From Roseibium hamelinense (lineage in GTDB: Bacteria; Pseudomonadota; Alphaproteobacteria; Rhizobiales; Stappiaceae), in contig NZ_VLLF01000003.1 in assembly GCF_007830545.1 (NCBI RefSeq), positions 62,001-126,000 on the forward strand: 64,000 nucleotides of DNA, read 5' to 3'. The notes beneath the pieces are model-generated. The model saw only the letters and a list, made by a program, of their open reading frames with translations. It had not been told where the DNA came from and did not search any database. Position numbers and translations under genes: made by a program. This document shows positions 35,609 through 44,691 of the stretch, piece after piece (the first letter of the stretch is position 1; the number at the start of each line of letters is the position of its first letter).

Positions 35609-35636
35609 AACCGGGCAGAAGGCCTGCCCGGTTTTG
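35609..35636 (+). terminator. rho-independent terminator after the amidohydrolase gene
   Basis: A perfect 10-bp stem AACCGGGCAG / CTGCCCGGTT with a 5-base loop (35609-35633) runs into TTTG. It starts 16 bases after the stop codon. Confidence 0.85.
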
Positions 35637-36002
35637 CCGGCTTGGTTTGCCTTACGTGCCTGCAGAGCGTTTCAGCGTTTCGCCCCGGCACCAAGGACCG
35701 CGCGGCGTCCCAGCGGGATGGGAAGGGGTGGTTCCCGATCCGGTGGAGCGCCGCCCGCTGTGTGCAAGATCCTGGACGGGATCCCCATTCGCTCGATCCA
35801 GCCGGAGAAAACTGCCAGAAACCGGCCGCTGCGGGTGCGTACATGCGTATGGTGGCTGCTCGGGGGCCCCCGAACTGGTCTTGCAAGGACCCGTCCGTCA
35901 TTTGCAATGAGGCCATCGGCAAGCAGCGCCGCATGTGCATGTACGGACCCCCATGACGGGGCAATGGGCCTGTCGCGGAACCGGGTCCCGGACAGATGCG
36001 GG
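35637..36002. other. unassigned region downstream of the VOC gene
   Basis: About 370 bases without a convincing gene. On the minus strand an ATG at 36010 overlaps the VOC stop and opens a 112-codon frame to 35672, but the translation is rich in Arg, Pro and Ser and resembles no family. A second overlapping minus frame is equally unconvincing. It may be a decayed gene or spacer. Confidence 0.4.
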
Positions 36003-36389
36003 TTATGCATAGCTCACAACCTCGAACTCGATTCCGTCATCGTCATGAAAATAGAACCTGCGGCCTGGTTCATAATCGGCGTGATTGAGCGTTTTGTAGC
36101 CGCCCGCCTTGATGCGTTCCTCGGTCGCGTCGAGATCCTCGACGACAACGGCAATATGGTTGAGGCCCCCACGGACACCGTAGGTTTCTCCATTCAATGC
36201 GGTGGTGTCCTTTGCCGGCGCATAGGCCGCGATGTAGCTGGTCTCGTTGCCGATGTGGTAGCTGGTGCCACCATGGATACTGGCGCCGCTCCAGCGAACT
36301 TTCCAACCGAACCAGTCGTCCAGCCGCTTTGCTGTCGCAGCCGGATCGCTGACGGTGACATTGACGTGTTCCAAGAATGCGCTGGTCAT
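36003..36389 (-). CDS. VOC (glyoxalase/dioxygenase fold) protein
   Basis: 128-residue single vicinal-oxygen-chelate protein with paired beta-alpha-beta-beta-beta modules: LEHVNVTVSDPAATAKRLDD, then LNHIAVVVEDLDATEERIKA and FYFHDDDGIEFEVVSY. The metal positions His (EHVNV), His (NHIAV) and Glu (EFEVV) are in place. It may detoxify electrophiles or reactive aldehydes. I start at the ATG 36389 with AAGGGA upstream; an ATG at 36404 is the alternative. It is transcribed divergently from soxR and its promoter carries a SoxR-type site, so it is probably the SoxR target. Confidence 0.88.
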   Translation of the reverse strand: MTSAFLEHVNVTVSDPAATAKRLDDWFGWKVRWSGASIHGGTSYHIGNETSYIAAYAPAKDTTALNGETYGVRGGLNHIAVVVEDLDATEERIKAGGYKTLNHADYEPGRRFYFHDDDGIEFEVVSYA

Positions 36390-36441
36390 ATTCTGTCCCT
36401 TCATTGCTTCGAAATTTGGCCTTTTTCGGCCCGGGACATCT

Positions 36442-36472
36442 GATATAATTCCTAAACCTAACTTGAGATCAA
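36442..36472 (-). promoter_or_regulatory. SoxR-type promoter of the VOC gene
   Basis: On the minus strand, -35 TTGATC (36467-36472) and -10 TATATC (36442-36447) are separated by 19 bases, the over-long spacing used by MerR-family activators. The spacer holds CCTAAACCTAACTTGAGA (36451-36468, plus strand), matching 14 of 18 bases of the known soxbox CCTCAAGTTAACTTGAGG. SoxR would bind here and activate when its iron-sulfur cluster is oxidised. Confidence 0.8.
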
Positions 36473-36490
36473 GGTTTTTTTGAGGGTTTT

Positions 36491-37000
36491 ATGAAACGAA
36501 CCGATGTGCTGTCGATAGGCGATCTTGCGGACCGGACAGGCTTGAGCGTGTCTGCGATCCGATTCTATGAAACCAAAGGGCTTGTGACACCGATCCGAAA
36601 CAAGGGCGGGCAGCGCCGCTTCCTGCGGGCGGACATTCGCCGCTTGTCATTTGTGCTGGTTGCTCAGGAATTCGGCTTCACCATCACTGAGATTTCCGAA
36701 CAGTTGTCGCGGCTTCCGCAGGGAAGAGCGCCGAACAAGACCGACTGGACGCGGATCAGCGGCTCTTTTCGCAAGCATCTCGATGGCAAGATCGATCGGC
36801 TCACCAAACTCAGGGACAAGCTGGACAGCTGTATAGGCTGTGGCTGTTTGTCTTTGCAAAGCTGCGCCCTTTACAATGCCGGCGATGCCGCATCGAAAAA
36901 GGGTCGGGGGCCGAGATATCTCCTGGGCGACAAACCTGCTGCCGTCGAGACGAACCCGGAAGAAACCAGCGGATCAGGCTCAGGAACGGCAGAGGGGTGA
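36491..37000 (+). CDS. soxR: redox-sensing transcriptional activator SoxR
   Basis: 169-residue MerR-family regulator. The N-terminal helix-turn-helix reads LSIGDLADRTGLSVSAIRFY, a dimerisation helix follows, and the [2Fe-2S] motif CIGCGCLSLQSC lies at about residues 116-127. The cluster senses redox-cycling compounds or superoxide. Outside enteric bacteria SoxR usually controls a few nearby genes directly rather than soxS, which fits the soxbox between this gene and the divergent VOC gene. Confidence 0.96.
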   Translation: MKRTDVLSIGDLADRTGLSVSAIRFYETKGLVTPIRNKGGQRRFLRADIRRLSFVLVAQEFGFTITEISEQLSRLPQGRAPNKTDWTRISGSFRKHLDGKIDRLTKLRDKLDSCIGCGCLSLQSCALYNAGDAASKKGRGPRYLLGDKPAAVETNPEETSGSGSGTAEG

Positions 37001-37100
37001 TTATCTGCCTGTGAAAAAATGTGACTGCCAAAGAGCTACCGTTTTTGCATGCTGTAGGTGACAGCTCACGTCGAGTGATTCGAAGATTTTGGGGAGTTTC

Positions 37101-37664
37101 ATGGCCACTTCAATCAAACGCATGTCCGGTGTAGCAGCCCTTTGTCTTGCCTTGATCAGTCTGGGGGCCGGGCCCGTGATCTCTGCCGACAAGTCCCTGA
37201 CACCGGACTCAAAACCGGGCCCCGCCGCACCGGACGCAAAGCCCGGTTCGCAATCTGCCAAGGCGGCAGAAGACGCGAAACAGACGCCTTATCAAACCGT
37301 TCGCGATGTGTTTGAAGGCAGTGAAACCGTGACCGGCGAAGTTTTGGCGTTTCCGGCCGGCAATCCATCGGTGAAGGCAATTGAAGTCACACTTGCGCCG
37401 GGCGAGGAAACCGCCTGGCATCAGCATGGAGCGCCCATGTTCGCCTATATTTTGCAAGGCGAATTGACCGTGACCTACGAGGAATTCGGCAAGAAAGTCT
37501 ACCGCGCCGGCGACGGCCTGCTGGAAGCCATGCATGTAACGCATCGCGGCAAAAACACCGGAGCGGAACCGGTCAAGGTCTTGACTGTCTTCATGCTGGG
37601 AGAGGGCGATCAGGCCACCGTGTTGGAGAAAGACCCGGGGGACAGTCGCGAGAAGGTGGAGTGA
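37101..37664 (+). CDS. exported cupin-domain protein
   Basis: 187 residues. A signal peptide (about residues 1-29, ending GPVISA) is followed by a Pro/Lys-rich linker of about 35 residues and a small cupin barrel. Metal-binding residues are likely in TAWHQHGAPMF and in EAMHVTHRGKN. Small periplasmic cupins of this kind are widespread and mostly uncharacterised. The ATG at 37101 has GGGGAG upstream. It lies 100 bases after soxR in the same direction. Confidence 0.82.
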   Translation: MATSIKRMSGVAALCLALISLGAGPVISADKSLTPDSKPGPAAPDAKPGSQSAKAAEDAKQTPYQTVRDVFEGSETVTGEVLAFPAGNPSVKAIEVTLAPGEETAWHQHGAPMFAYILQGELTVTYEEFGKKVYRAGDGLLEAMHVTHRGKNTGAEPVKVLTVFMLGEGDQATVLEKDPGDSREKVE

Positions 37665-37833
37665 GGAAGTGCATGTAATGCGTGTGTTTTTAGTGTTTAC
37701 ATACTTATAGGAAAAGGTAACCATACGGCATGTTTTATCGTGCTACGGTCACATCATCGGCGGCACTCAGAAGCTTTTTAATAAAGCTGACTTAAATATA
37801 GATCGCAAACGCACAGGAAAATACCGGCATGCA

Positions 37834-40464
37834 ATGCAGATAGTTCGAACACATAACGAGCAGACCAGGCTGGAAGCGCTGCATGATCTGAAGATCATCG
37901 GTTCGGAGCGCTTGCCCGAATTCGACGCTGTCGTTCAACTGGCATCAGAGATCTTCTCGTGTCCGATTGCGCTTGTTTCGCTTGTTGATGAAAACGAGCA
38001 GTGGTTCAAGGCCCGTTGCGGCCTCGAGGCGGACGGGACGCCGCGCGACGTCTCGTTTTGCCAATATGCCATTCAGGAAAAAGATATCTTCATCATTGAA
38101 GACGCAGCGAAGGACCCGCGTTTCCGGGACAATCCGTTGGTCACCGGTGAGCCACGCATCCGGTTTTATGCCGGGTGCCCGCTCACGCTCGACGACGAGC
38201 ATATGCTGGGCACTCTGTGTATCATCGACCGCAAGCCACGCAAGTTTTCTCAGGCGCAAATCGAACAGCTGCATCAACTGGGACGAATTGTTCAGGGATT
38301 GTTGCGCACGCATCACAACATGATCCGTCTTGAGGCCGCAACGGTTGAGATCAACCAAAAGAAAGCCGAAGCTGTCCGGGAACATGAGCTGTTAACCCAG
38401 ATCACGCGTTTGTCCGGCGTTGGTGGCTGGGAAGTGGATATCGAAAAGGGGCAACCGTTCTGGATGCAGCAGACCCGCGACATCCACGAAGTCGACGACG
38501 ATTATGTGCCGTCAATGGACACCGCCATAGAGTTCTACGCGCCTGAAGCGCGGCCGGTGATTGCCAAGATGGTCGAAGATGGTATTAAAAACGGCGAGAG
38601 CTGGGATGTGGAGCTGCCGTTCGTGACCGCAAAGGGCCGGTCCATTTGGGTGAGGGCCGCCGGAGAGCCAGTGATCGAGAACGGTAAGCTCGTCCGTCTT
38701 GTCGGCGCGTTTCAGGACATCACCGAGCGCAAGCACTTCGAACAGGCGATCCGGAAATCGGACGCCATCCAGAAATCGACGTTTGCCGCGCTCACCGAAG
38801 GTGTCCTGCTTGTCGATGATACTGGAACGATTCAGTCGGCAAATCCGGCCGCGGCGAAAAATCTCGGTTATGCGGATGGCGAACTGGCCGGCCGGAAGAT
38901 TTCCGACCTTTACGTGCATGTGAAATGCGATGCAAATGGTGTTCTGGGGTGCTGTAACCCGTTGATGGACGCGGTCGAAAATCCATCCACCGTGCGGGAC
39001 GTCATTGCCGGTGTTTCCCGCGAGGATGCCACGCTGACATGGCTAAAGATCAATGCGGTCGCGATTGAAGACGATGAAGCACATGACTTCAAAGGCGTCG
39101 TCGTATCGCTGACCGATATCACCGAAACCAAGTCTCATGCCGACACGCTTAAGGCGATTTTTGATAATTTCCCGGGCGGATTGATGCACTTCGGATCGGA
39201 TTTTCGGCTTGAAACGGCCAACGCGGAAGTCAAACGGCTTTTACATCATACCGGCGGGCTTCTGGAGCCCGGCGTTCATATGTATGACCTGATCCGCTAC
39301 AACGCAGAGCAGGGAGAGTATGGGCCGGGCGATCCGGAAACCTTGGCAAACAGCCGGTTCGAACGGATCGGCAGCGGCAGCCTGCATAATTACGAACGCA
39401 CCACTGCTGATGGCCGGGTGTTGGAAGTGCGCGGCACGCCCTTGCCGGACGGCGGCATTATATCGGCCTTGTTCGATGTGACTGATCGCAAACAGATGGA
39501 GCAAAAGCTCGTCGAGAACGAACGCATCGCCCGCGAAAAGTCCGAGGAGATGCAAGTTATCGTGGCCAATATGCGCCAGGGTGTGAGCGTGTTCGACGGT
39601 GAGGGCCGGCTGACACTTTGGAACCAGCAATACATCGATATTTTCGGCAAGCCTGTCGATGAGGTCGTCGAGGGCGCTACCCTCCACGATCTGATCAAGG
39701 CGGAAAAGGATCGCGGCGAATTCCAGGGCGATGTCGATACGCATATCCGTGATCTAAAGCAGCGGCTCGGCCGTGGCGAGGTGGTCCGATCAAAGTTTCA
39801 GCACGCGACCGGCAGGGTGATTTCATCCGTGCATGCGCCACTTCCCGGCGGCGGCTGGATCGGCACCCACGAGGATGTGACGCTGCAGGAAAAAGCGGTC
39901 GAGAAAATCTCTTATGCGGCCCACCACGACACGCTGACCGGGCTGGCAAACCGCACCCTGTTCAATCACCGGCTTGACGAGGCAATCGCTTCGGCAAGGT
40001 CGGGCAAGACGTATCCGGTCTTGATGCTGCTGGATCTCGACAAATTCAAACCGGTCAACGACACGTATGGCCATGATGTCGGTGACGAGGTGCTGAAGCA
40101 GGTCTCCGCCCGCTTAAAGGACTGCGTGCGCGGCACCGATATCGTCTCGCGGCTCGGCGGAGACGAGTTCGCCATCATATTACCGGACACATCCGCCGAC
40201 ATCGACTATGTGTCGGAAATCGGCGAGCGGCTTGTCAAAGCCCTGCACACGCCTTTCAAGATCGGGCTCTGCCATATTGAGATCGGTGCGAGCATCGGGA
40301 TTGCGTCACTAACGCCGGATGTGAGCGATCCAAGCATTTTCATCAAGCAGGCCGATATTGCGCTCTACAGCGTCAAACATGGCGGGCGGAACGGTTTTAG
40401 GTTCTACTCAGACCTTGAACCGGCAGACCTGCGCATGACCGGGACCCACGGTCCTTCTGCATAA
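37834..40464 (+). CDS. GAF-PAS(x4)-GGDEF diguanylate cyclase
   Basis: 876-residue soluble sensor enzyme making c-di-GMP. A GAF domain spans about residues 20-165 (FSCPIALVSLVDENEQWFKA). Four PAS-type domains follow (roughly 190-300, 310-430, 435-560 and 570-690; the last two are PAS-7-like). The GGDEF domain (from about 695) contains HHDTLTGLANRTLF and the active site RLGGDEFAIIL. The inhibitory site RxxD is present five residues before GGDEF (RGTD), so product feedback is expected. There is no EAL domain. A cysteine cluster NGVLGCCNP in PAS 2 might respond to redox. It probably sets a sessile/motile choice in response to a cytoplasmic signal. Confidence 0.94.
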   Translation: MQIVRTHNEQTRLEALHDLKIIGSERLPEFDAVVQLASEIFSCPIALVSLVDENEQWFKARCGLEADGTPRDVSFCQYAIQEKDIFIIEDAAKDPRFRDNPLVTGEPRIRFYAGCPLTLDDEHMLGTLCIIDRKPRKFSQAQIEQLHQLGRIVQGLLRTHHNMIRLEAATVEINQKKAEAVREHELLTQITRLSGVGGWEVDIEKGQPFWMQQTRDIHEVDDDYVPSMDTAIEFYAPEARPVIAKMVEDGIKNGESWDVELPFVTAKGRSIWVRAAGEPVIENGKLVRLVGAFQDITERKHFEQAIRKSDAIQKSTFAALTEGVLLVDDTGTIQSANPAAAKNLGYADGELAGRKISDLYVHVKCDANGVLGCCNPLMDAVENPSTVRDVIAGVSREDATLTWLKINAVAIEDDEAHDFKGVVVSLTDITETKSHADTLKAIFDNFPGGLMHFGSDFRLETANAEVKRLLHHTGGLLEPGVHMYDLIRYNAEQGEYGPGDPETLANSRFERIGSGSLHNYERTTADGRVLEVRGTPLPDGGIISALFDVTDRKQMEQKLVENERIAREKSEEMQVIVANMRQGVSVFDGEGRLTLWNQQYIDIFGKPVDEVVEGATLHDLIKAEKDRGEFQGDVDTHIRDLKQRLGRGEVVRSKFQHATGRVISSVHAPLPGGGWIGTHEDVTLQEKAVEKISYAAHHDTLTGLANRTLFNHRLDEAIASARSGKTYPVLMLLDLDKFKPVNDTYGHDVGDEVLKQVSARLKDCVRGTDIVSRLGGDEFAIILPDTSADIDYVSEIGERLVKALHTPFKIGLCHIEIGASIGIASLTPDVSDPSIFIKQADIALYSVKHGGRNGFRFYSDLEPADLRMTGTHGPSA

Positions 40465-40488
40465 CAGGCCACTGCCGCACTGCCGTTT

Positions 40489-40518
40489 CCGACGGGCCAA
40501 ATGCCGTCGGCTCTTTTC
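40489..40518 (+). terminator. rho-independent terminator after the diguanylate cyclase gene
   Basis: A perfect 7-bp stem CCGACGG / CCGTCGG with an 8-base loop is followed by CTCTTTTC, 25 bases past the stop. Confidence 0.7.
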
Positions 40519-40790
40519 AAAGAAGCGTTATTGCTGCTCCCCTGGCTCCCAGAGAGGCCGGCGAAGAGATTTCATCGGCGTTCAAAGATTTATTAAAAGT
40601 ATTTACTGATATGATTGCGCCTTCTCAAAGTATATTTATCTTAAATAAAGTGTATTTCGCGCTGCAGTAATGACGCAAGGTAATGATCGCAAAAAAATTG
40701 GCTGATTTATCGAGGTTATATATTGATTACTGGAACTCTTCAAAGAGCTTTGCAAGCCTATTTGTGTTTTAGATCTTGGAGGAAGCAATT
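40519..40790. other. AT-rich promoter region of the following unknown gene
   Basis: About 270 non-coding bases, much richer in A and T than the flanks from 40580 onward. No gene is seen. ATGACGCA followed shortly by TCGCAAA occurs at 40669-40692 and a similar arrangement occurs upstream of the frameshifted gene at 18713-18738. This may be chance. Confidence 0.5.
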
Positions 40791-41885
40791 ATGGCTAGCT
40801 GGCTTAGACAGAAATTCAAACAGCACAAAACAGAGCAAATGCTCGATCGCGGTCGTCAGCATCGCAAGGAAATTGCCGAAAAATACGGATTCACTGACAC
40901 CAAGCCCAAGCAGAAGATCTCTGCCGAGCACAAGATGAGCCAAGTTAAGCACCGGTTTCAGAGGTCAACTCCACAGGCTGGACCGTCGACGTCGGAATTT
41001 AAGAAAACAGATTATTCCACTCCACATGCAACACCTAGCAGAGTGTCTCTCAAACAGATCGACACGCAGGAGCTGGACAAGATGGCTGCAGAGATCGACA
41101 GCCTTCTGGGGCTCGACACGCATGAAAACCGCAATGCAGGGCCCAATAACCGGCCCACTCAAAAACCCAAACAGGACATCCAGCGCGGTGACATTCTCTT
41201 CCGTCCGAACGAGCCGGTTGACCGCGACGCTCTGCGTGAAAAGCTGAATAGAATTGATCCCAAGTTCGACAATGTCGAACTGCGGTTCAAAAAAGGCGAA
41301 GGGCTTGTCCTCAAAAAGTCCGGCAGGACCCTGGGATTTGGGCGTGATGAACGTGTTCAAAAGGAGCGCACAGGGGCCGCCAATTTTCTGACCATGATCA
41401 AATTACCCGAGGCATCGTCTCTCCGGCATGAGCTGGTGCTGAAACAGACCGGCATTGCACAGAGCCGGGGGTTCGAGCATGCCATGCGTTTGAACGCGTA
41501 TCGCAACAACAACTGGACTGCGGATTTTTCAACCAAGGACCTGGAAAGGCTCGAACAGGAGGTGGCCGGTTTCGAAGCAGCAGCGCAAGCGGGGTTCCAA
41601 GACGAAGGTTTAACCGTTGGTTCCCTCAGGAAGCATGTGAGCAACATTGACGAGTTCCAGGCAAAAACCAACAACTGGGGCAACGTTGATGACTGGAAGC
41701 TGTCGCCCGTGAAACAGGCCGAGATCGAGGAAGACTTTGAAGAAGTGACCGACTACGGGCGTGCATATCCACCGAAGACAGCGCAAGGCCGCAACCCGTT
41801 CATCCAGGATACGGGCTCATCGTCAAACACAAACACCGGAACGGGCTTTCACACGGGACCGGGCACGGGCGCCTGGGACGACTGA
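40791..41885 (+). CDS. hydrophilic protein of unknown function
   Basis: 364 residues from the ATG at 40791, which has GGAGGAAG upstream. There is no signal peptide or membrane helix. The N-terminal 100 residues are basic and low in complexity, with Lys/Gln/Ser/Thr-rich stretches such as KQHKTEQMLDRGRQHRKE. The middle (about 130-310) looks folded, with alternating helices and strands. The tail is Gly/Thr/Asn-rich (SSSNTNTGTGFHTGPGTG). An AT-rich leader and unusual composition resemble those of the gene at 18764. The disordered basic N-terminus would suit a secreted effector, but no motif proves it. I do not recognise the family. Confidence 0.75.
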   Translation: MASWLRQKFKQHKTEQMLDRGRQHRKEIAEKYGFTDTKPKQKISAEHKMSQVKHRFQRSTPQAGPSTSEFKKTDYSTPHATPSRVSLKQIDTQELDKMAAEIDSLLGLDTHENRNAGPNNRPTQKPKQDIQRGDILFRPNEPVDRDALREKLNRIDPKFDNVELRFKKGEGLVLKKSGRTLGFGRDERVQKERTGAANFLTMIKLPEASSLRHELVLKQTGIAQSRGFEHAMRLNAYRNNNWTADFSTKDLERLEQEVAGFEAAAQAGFQDEGLTVGSLRKHVSNIDEFQAKTNNWGNVDDWKLSPVKQAEIEEDFEEVTDYGRAYPPKTAQGRNPFIQDTGSSSNTNTGTGFHTGPGTGAWDD

Positions 41886-41925
41886 TTGAAAAACGGCAAA
41901 CCGGGCCTGCTTCGAAAGCGCTGTC

Positions 41926-43119
41926 TTACAGCTTGCGAAGCAGGGTCGGTGTTGGCCAGGCATCCGCTGGAAAGCCCAGTTGTTTTTGAACATCCTGCAC
42001 GGCTGCGCGGGTGCGCGCGCCCAAAATGCCGTCAACCTTGCCGACGTCATATCCCATGCCGACCAGCTTTTGCTGCAGCTGCTTCATCTGGCCTTCGCTC
42101 AGACCTGGATCAGGCGTCCGTTGGGCATAGACCGGAGCTCCGGCAAGTCGGGTTGCGAAGTAGGCGGCCGAGGTGGTGTAGACGAAGGACTGATTCCACT
42201 TCAGATACACATCGAAATTCGGGTAGGCCAGGAAGGCCGGCCCCTTGCGGCCTTGCGGCAGGATCAGCGAGGCGGGCAAGCTTGACGAAATCTGCCCGGA
42301 TCGCGGGGCCACGCCCGCTGCCGCCCAGTCGCTGGCCCGCCTTGGTTTGCCGAGGCCGGTTTGGCTCCAGTCCAGGTTGGACGGAACGGTGACCTCCTGA
42401 AGCCACGGTTCGCCAGGACGCCAGCCGAGGCTTTGAATGAACGCAGCGCCCGTCAGGAGTGCGTCCGGTGAACTGGCCTTGACATTGACATGGCCATCGC
42501 CGTCTCCGTCCTGGCCGTACAGCAGGATGTCTTCCGGCAGCATCTGGACCTGGCCGATTTCCCCGGCCCAGGCGCCGGTGGTTCGGCGCGGATCGAGATC
42601 GCCTTTTTGAACCATCGCGATCGCGCCGATCAGTTGCGGGCGGAACAGGTCCGGCCGGCGGCAGTCATGCGACAGGGTGGCCAGTGCATTGACCGTATTG
42701 AAGTCTCCTTGAACTGCGCCAAAGTCTGTCTCGAGCGCCCAGAAAGCGGTAATCACGGGCGCCGGCACACCGAATTGCCGTTCCGCCTTTTGGAAGACGC
42801 TCGCGTATTTTTGCATGTTCGCCGCGCCATTGCGCATGCGGTAGCCGGAAATCACCTTTCTGGAAAAATCCAGGAAGGTCATGCGGAAAACGCCTTGCGA
42901 GCGATCGCGTGCAAGGACGGTCTGGTCGATCTGGGCCCCATTCAATGTCCTGTCGGCTGCGCTCGCGGAAAGTCCTCTGGCAACCGCTTCCTGCTTCACA
43001 CCAGTCAGAAACTGACGGAAGTCGCCGCCGCATTGCTGGGCGGACGCGGAAGCTGGAAATGTCAGGGTGGAAAGAACAACAAGAGAGACTTTGGCAAGTT
43101 GGCGGGCAGGAGGGATCAT
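41926..43119 (-). CDS. lytic murein transglycosylase, MltB family, with peptidoglycan-binding domain
   Basis: 397 residues. A signal peptide (to about residue 27, ASASA-QQ) indicates a periplasmic location. The SLT_2/MltB catalytic domain has its glutamate in AFWALETDFGAVQGDFN, and GEIGQVQMLPEDILLYG is the family's second conserved block. A C-terminal PG_binding_1 domain (about 335-397, QLQQKLVGMGYDVGKVDGIL) anchors it to the wall. It cleaves glycan strands to 1,6-anhydro-muropeptides during growth. It has soluble rather than lipoprotein form, as no lipobox is present. Confidence 0.94.
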   Translation of the reverse strand: MIPPARQLAKVSLVVLSTLTFPASASAQQCGGDFRQFLTGVKQEAVARGLSASAADRTLNGAQIDQTVLARDRSQGVFRMTFLDFSRKVISGYRMRNGAANMQKYASVFQKAERQFGVPAPVITAFWALETDFGAVQGDFNTVNALATLSHDCRRPDLFRPQLIGAIAMVQKGDLDPRRTTGAWAGEIGQVQMLPEDILLYGQDGDGDGHVNVKASSPDALLTGAAFIQSLGWRPGEPWLQEVTVPSNLDWSQTGLGKPRRASDWAAAGVAPRSGQISSSLPASLILPQGRKGPAFLAYPNFDVYLKWNQSFVYTTSAAYFATRLAGAPVYAQRTPDPGLSEGQMKQLQQKLVGMGYDVGKVDGILGARTRAAVQDVQKQLGFPADAWPTPTLLRKL

Positions 43120-43249
43120 TCAAGGGTCCAGTCGGTCGGCAGCGAAACGTTGCAACAGTTCACTCTGCCTGCCGCCGGAGGTCAACCGTTGACGCGCCCT
43201 GTGCTGCGATTGATCCACGCTGTATTTTTGCGTGGTCTGGAGCGCGAAG

Positions 43250-43744
43250 CTATTGGCAGCCCGTCCGGCTGGATCCGGCAGAAATGGTGCCGTCGGCCGA
43301 GCGCAAGGGGCGCCGGTCGACACTGGCGGACGATCCACAGCCCGGGCGCGGGGCACTGAGCGAGGGGACCGGATAGAGCGTGTCGGCGTTCACGCCCGCG
43401 TTTTGTTGAACGCACATCTGGTAGGCCATGTCGTAAAGCGATTGCCAGCCGCCGGGCACGGATCCAAGATTGTTCAAGACACCGAGTGCGCCGCCGGCTT
43501 CAGCGCCGCGCCGCGCTCCGCTTGGTCCGCGCCAGGCGCCGCCGACCACCGCGCCTGCCATGCCGCCCTGGACTGCGTCACCCACCACATCGCCGCTGCC
43601 GATATACTGATTGGCATAGTCGGTCGCGTAGACCACGCAGTCGGTTCCGGCCGGTGCAGGTGGCTGTGCACCGGCTTGGGTCACCGGGCCCGGAACCGCC
43701 ATGAGCATCGAAAGAATGGGTAGGATGCCGAACCGGTTGATCAT
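43250..43744 (-). CDS. exported glycine-zipper protein, unknown function
   Basis: 164 residues with a signal peptide (about 1-26). A glycine-zipper segment (GDAVQGGMAGAVVGGAWRG, then GARRGAEAGGALG) resembles membrane-inserting or outer-membrane stabilising motifs of YMGG/Rick_17kDa-type proteins. Cysteines near residues 36, 111, 136 and the C-terminus may form disulfides. Immediately upstream (65 bases) is an SH3b membrane protein gene, and the transglycosylase lies downstream, all on the minus strand, so an envelope role is likely. Confidence 0.7.
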   Translation of the reverse strand: MINRFGILPILSMLMAVPGPVTQAGAQPPAPAGTDCVVYATDYANQYIGSGDVVGDAVQGGMAGAVVGGAWRGPSGARRGAEAGGALGVLNNLGSVPGGWQSLYDMAYQMCVQQNAGVNADTLYPVPSLSAPRPGCGSSASVDRRPLRSADGTISAGSSRTGCQ

Positions 43745-43809
43745 CGCGTAGTCTCCATCGCGTTGACCAGTTTACCGGCTTTTTCTGAAAGGTGCGAGTG
43801 CGCCCGGTT

Positions 43810-44691
43810 TTATCCCTGGCGGGACACGAAGCGCTTGCTGATGTAGCCGGTCTTGCCGTCATAGCTGACGGAGCACCACCAGCTGTCGCAGCTGCCGACA
43901 CGCACCGTCGCCTGAGGCGGCAAGACGGCCAGGATTTTCGACTTGTTGCTTGCAGCAGCGCGCATGTTGACGGCAGCTGTGATCACGGCGTCAGACGCTT
44001 GGGCGCCAATGTCGGGCGTGTTGCCTGCCTGGTCCGCCTGCTCTGCGGCAGAAACGGAGGCTTCGTTTTCGGTCGCGGCAACGATGGCTGCGATACCGTC
44101 TTCCGATTCGCCCGAGGTTTGCGCATAGGCCAGCTCAGGCTGCGTTTCTTGTGCATCCAACCCGGCGCGCAAGTCCTCGTCCGTCTCCGGAGGCGCTGCG
44201 GCAGAACCTGTCACCTCGATTTGTGCGCCGGTTTGATCTGCCTGGAAGAAGGTCTGCGCAAGCCGCTGTTCCACCTGTATTTTCAGGTCCGAATTCTGGG
44301 CGCGCTCGACAAAACTGAAACGGTCCGCGATCGGCGGGATCGGTGATGCGTCGGCTGTGCTGCGGCTGGCGGCAATCAGTGTTTCGGGGATCTCAAATGG
44401 GGCTGGGGCCTGTTCGGACATGTCATGCGCTGCATAGAGCGCTGATCCGGTGACCGTAAGTGCGATCGCAGTCGCTGCGCCAACGATTTTGAGCGACACG
44501 CGTGCTGTTCTTGGGCTGGGTGCTGTTTTGGCAGTCGGGGCAGCGAGGTCGCTTTCCGAGAACGCGGGGCCAGTATCATCTGCCCATTTGATCCGTGGTT
44601 TTGCGCTTGCTTTCCACGTTTTCGGCTGGTGTCCGTGAGATTGCCTCGTCCAAAAGAAAGTCGCCGCCTTAGAAGTCAGCTTCTGCCGCAA
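43810..44691 (-). CDS. membrane protein with C-terminal bacterial SH3 domain
   Basis: About 293 residues. A cytoplasmic basic N-terminus is followed by one membrane helix (VGAATAIALTVTGSALYAA), a long acidic Ala/Glu/Thr-rich periplasmic linker, and an SH3b domain in the last 60 residues (AAVNMRAAASNKSKILAVLP, then WWCSVSYDGKTGYISKRFV). Such domains bind peptidoglycan or other wall ligands. I use the TTG at 44691, which has GGAGA seven bases upstream; an ATG at 44757 would add 22 residues. Confidence 0.78.
   Translation of the reverse strand: MRQKLTSKAATFFWTRQSHGHQPKTWKASAKPRIKWADDTGPAFSESDLAAPTAKTAPSPRTARVSLKIVGAATAIALTVTGSALYAAHDMSEQAPAPFEIPETLIAASRSTADASPIPPIADRFSFVERAQNSDLKIQVEQRLAQTFFQADQTGAQIEVTGSAAAPPETDEDLRAGLDAQETQPELAYAQTSGESEDGIAAIVAATENEASVSAAEQADQAGNTPDIGAQASDAVITAAVNMRAAASNKSKILAVLPPQATVRVGSCDSWWCSVSYDGKTGYISKRFVSRQG

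Noticed and set aside
35672..36010. 112-codon minus-strand frame overlapping the VOC stop codon
   Set aside because: Overlap with the VOC stop hints at coupling, but the composition is Arg/Pro/Ser-rich, a competing overlapping frame exists and no family is recognisable.
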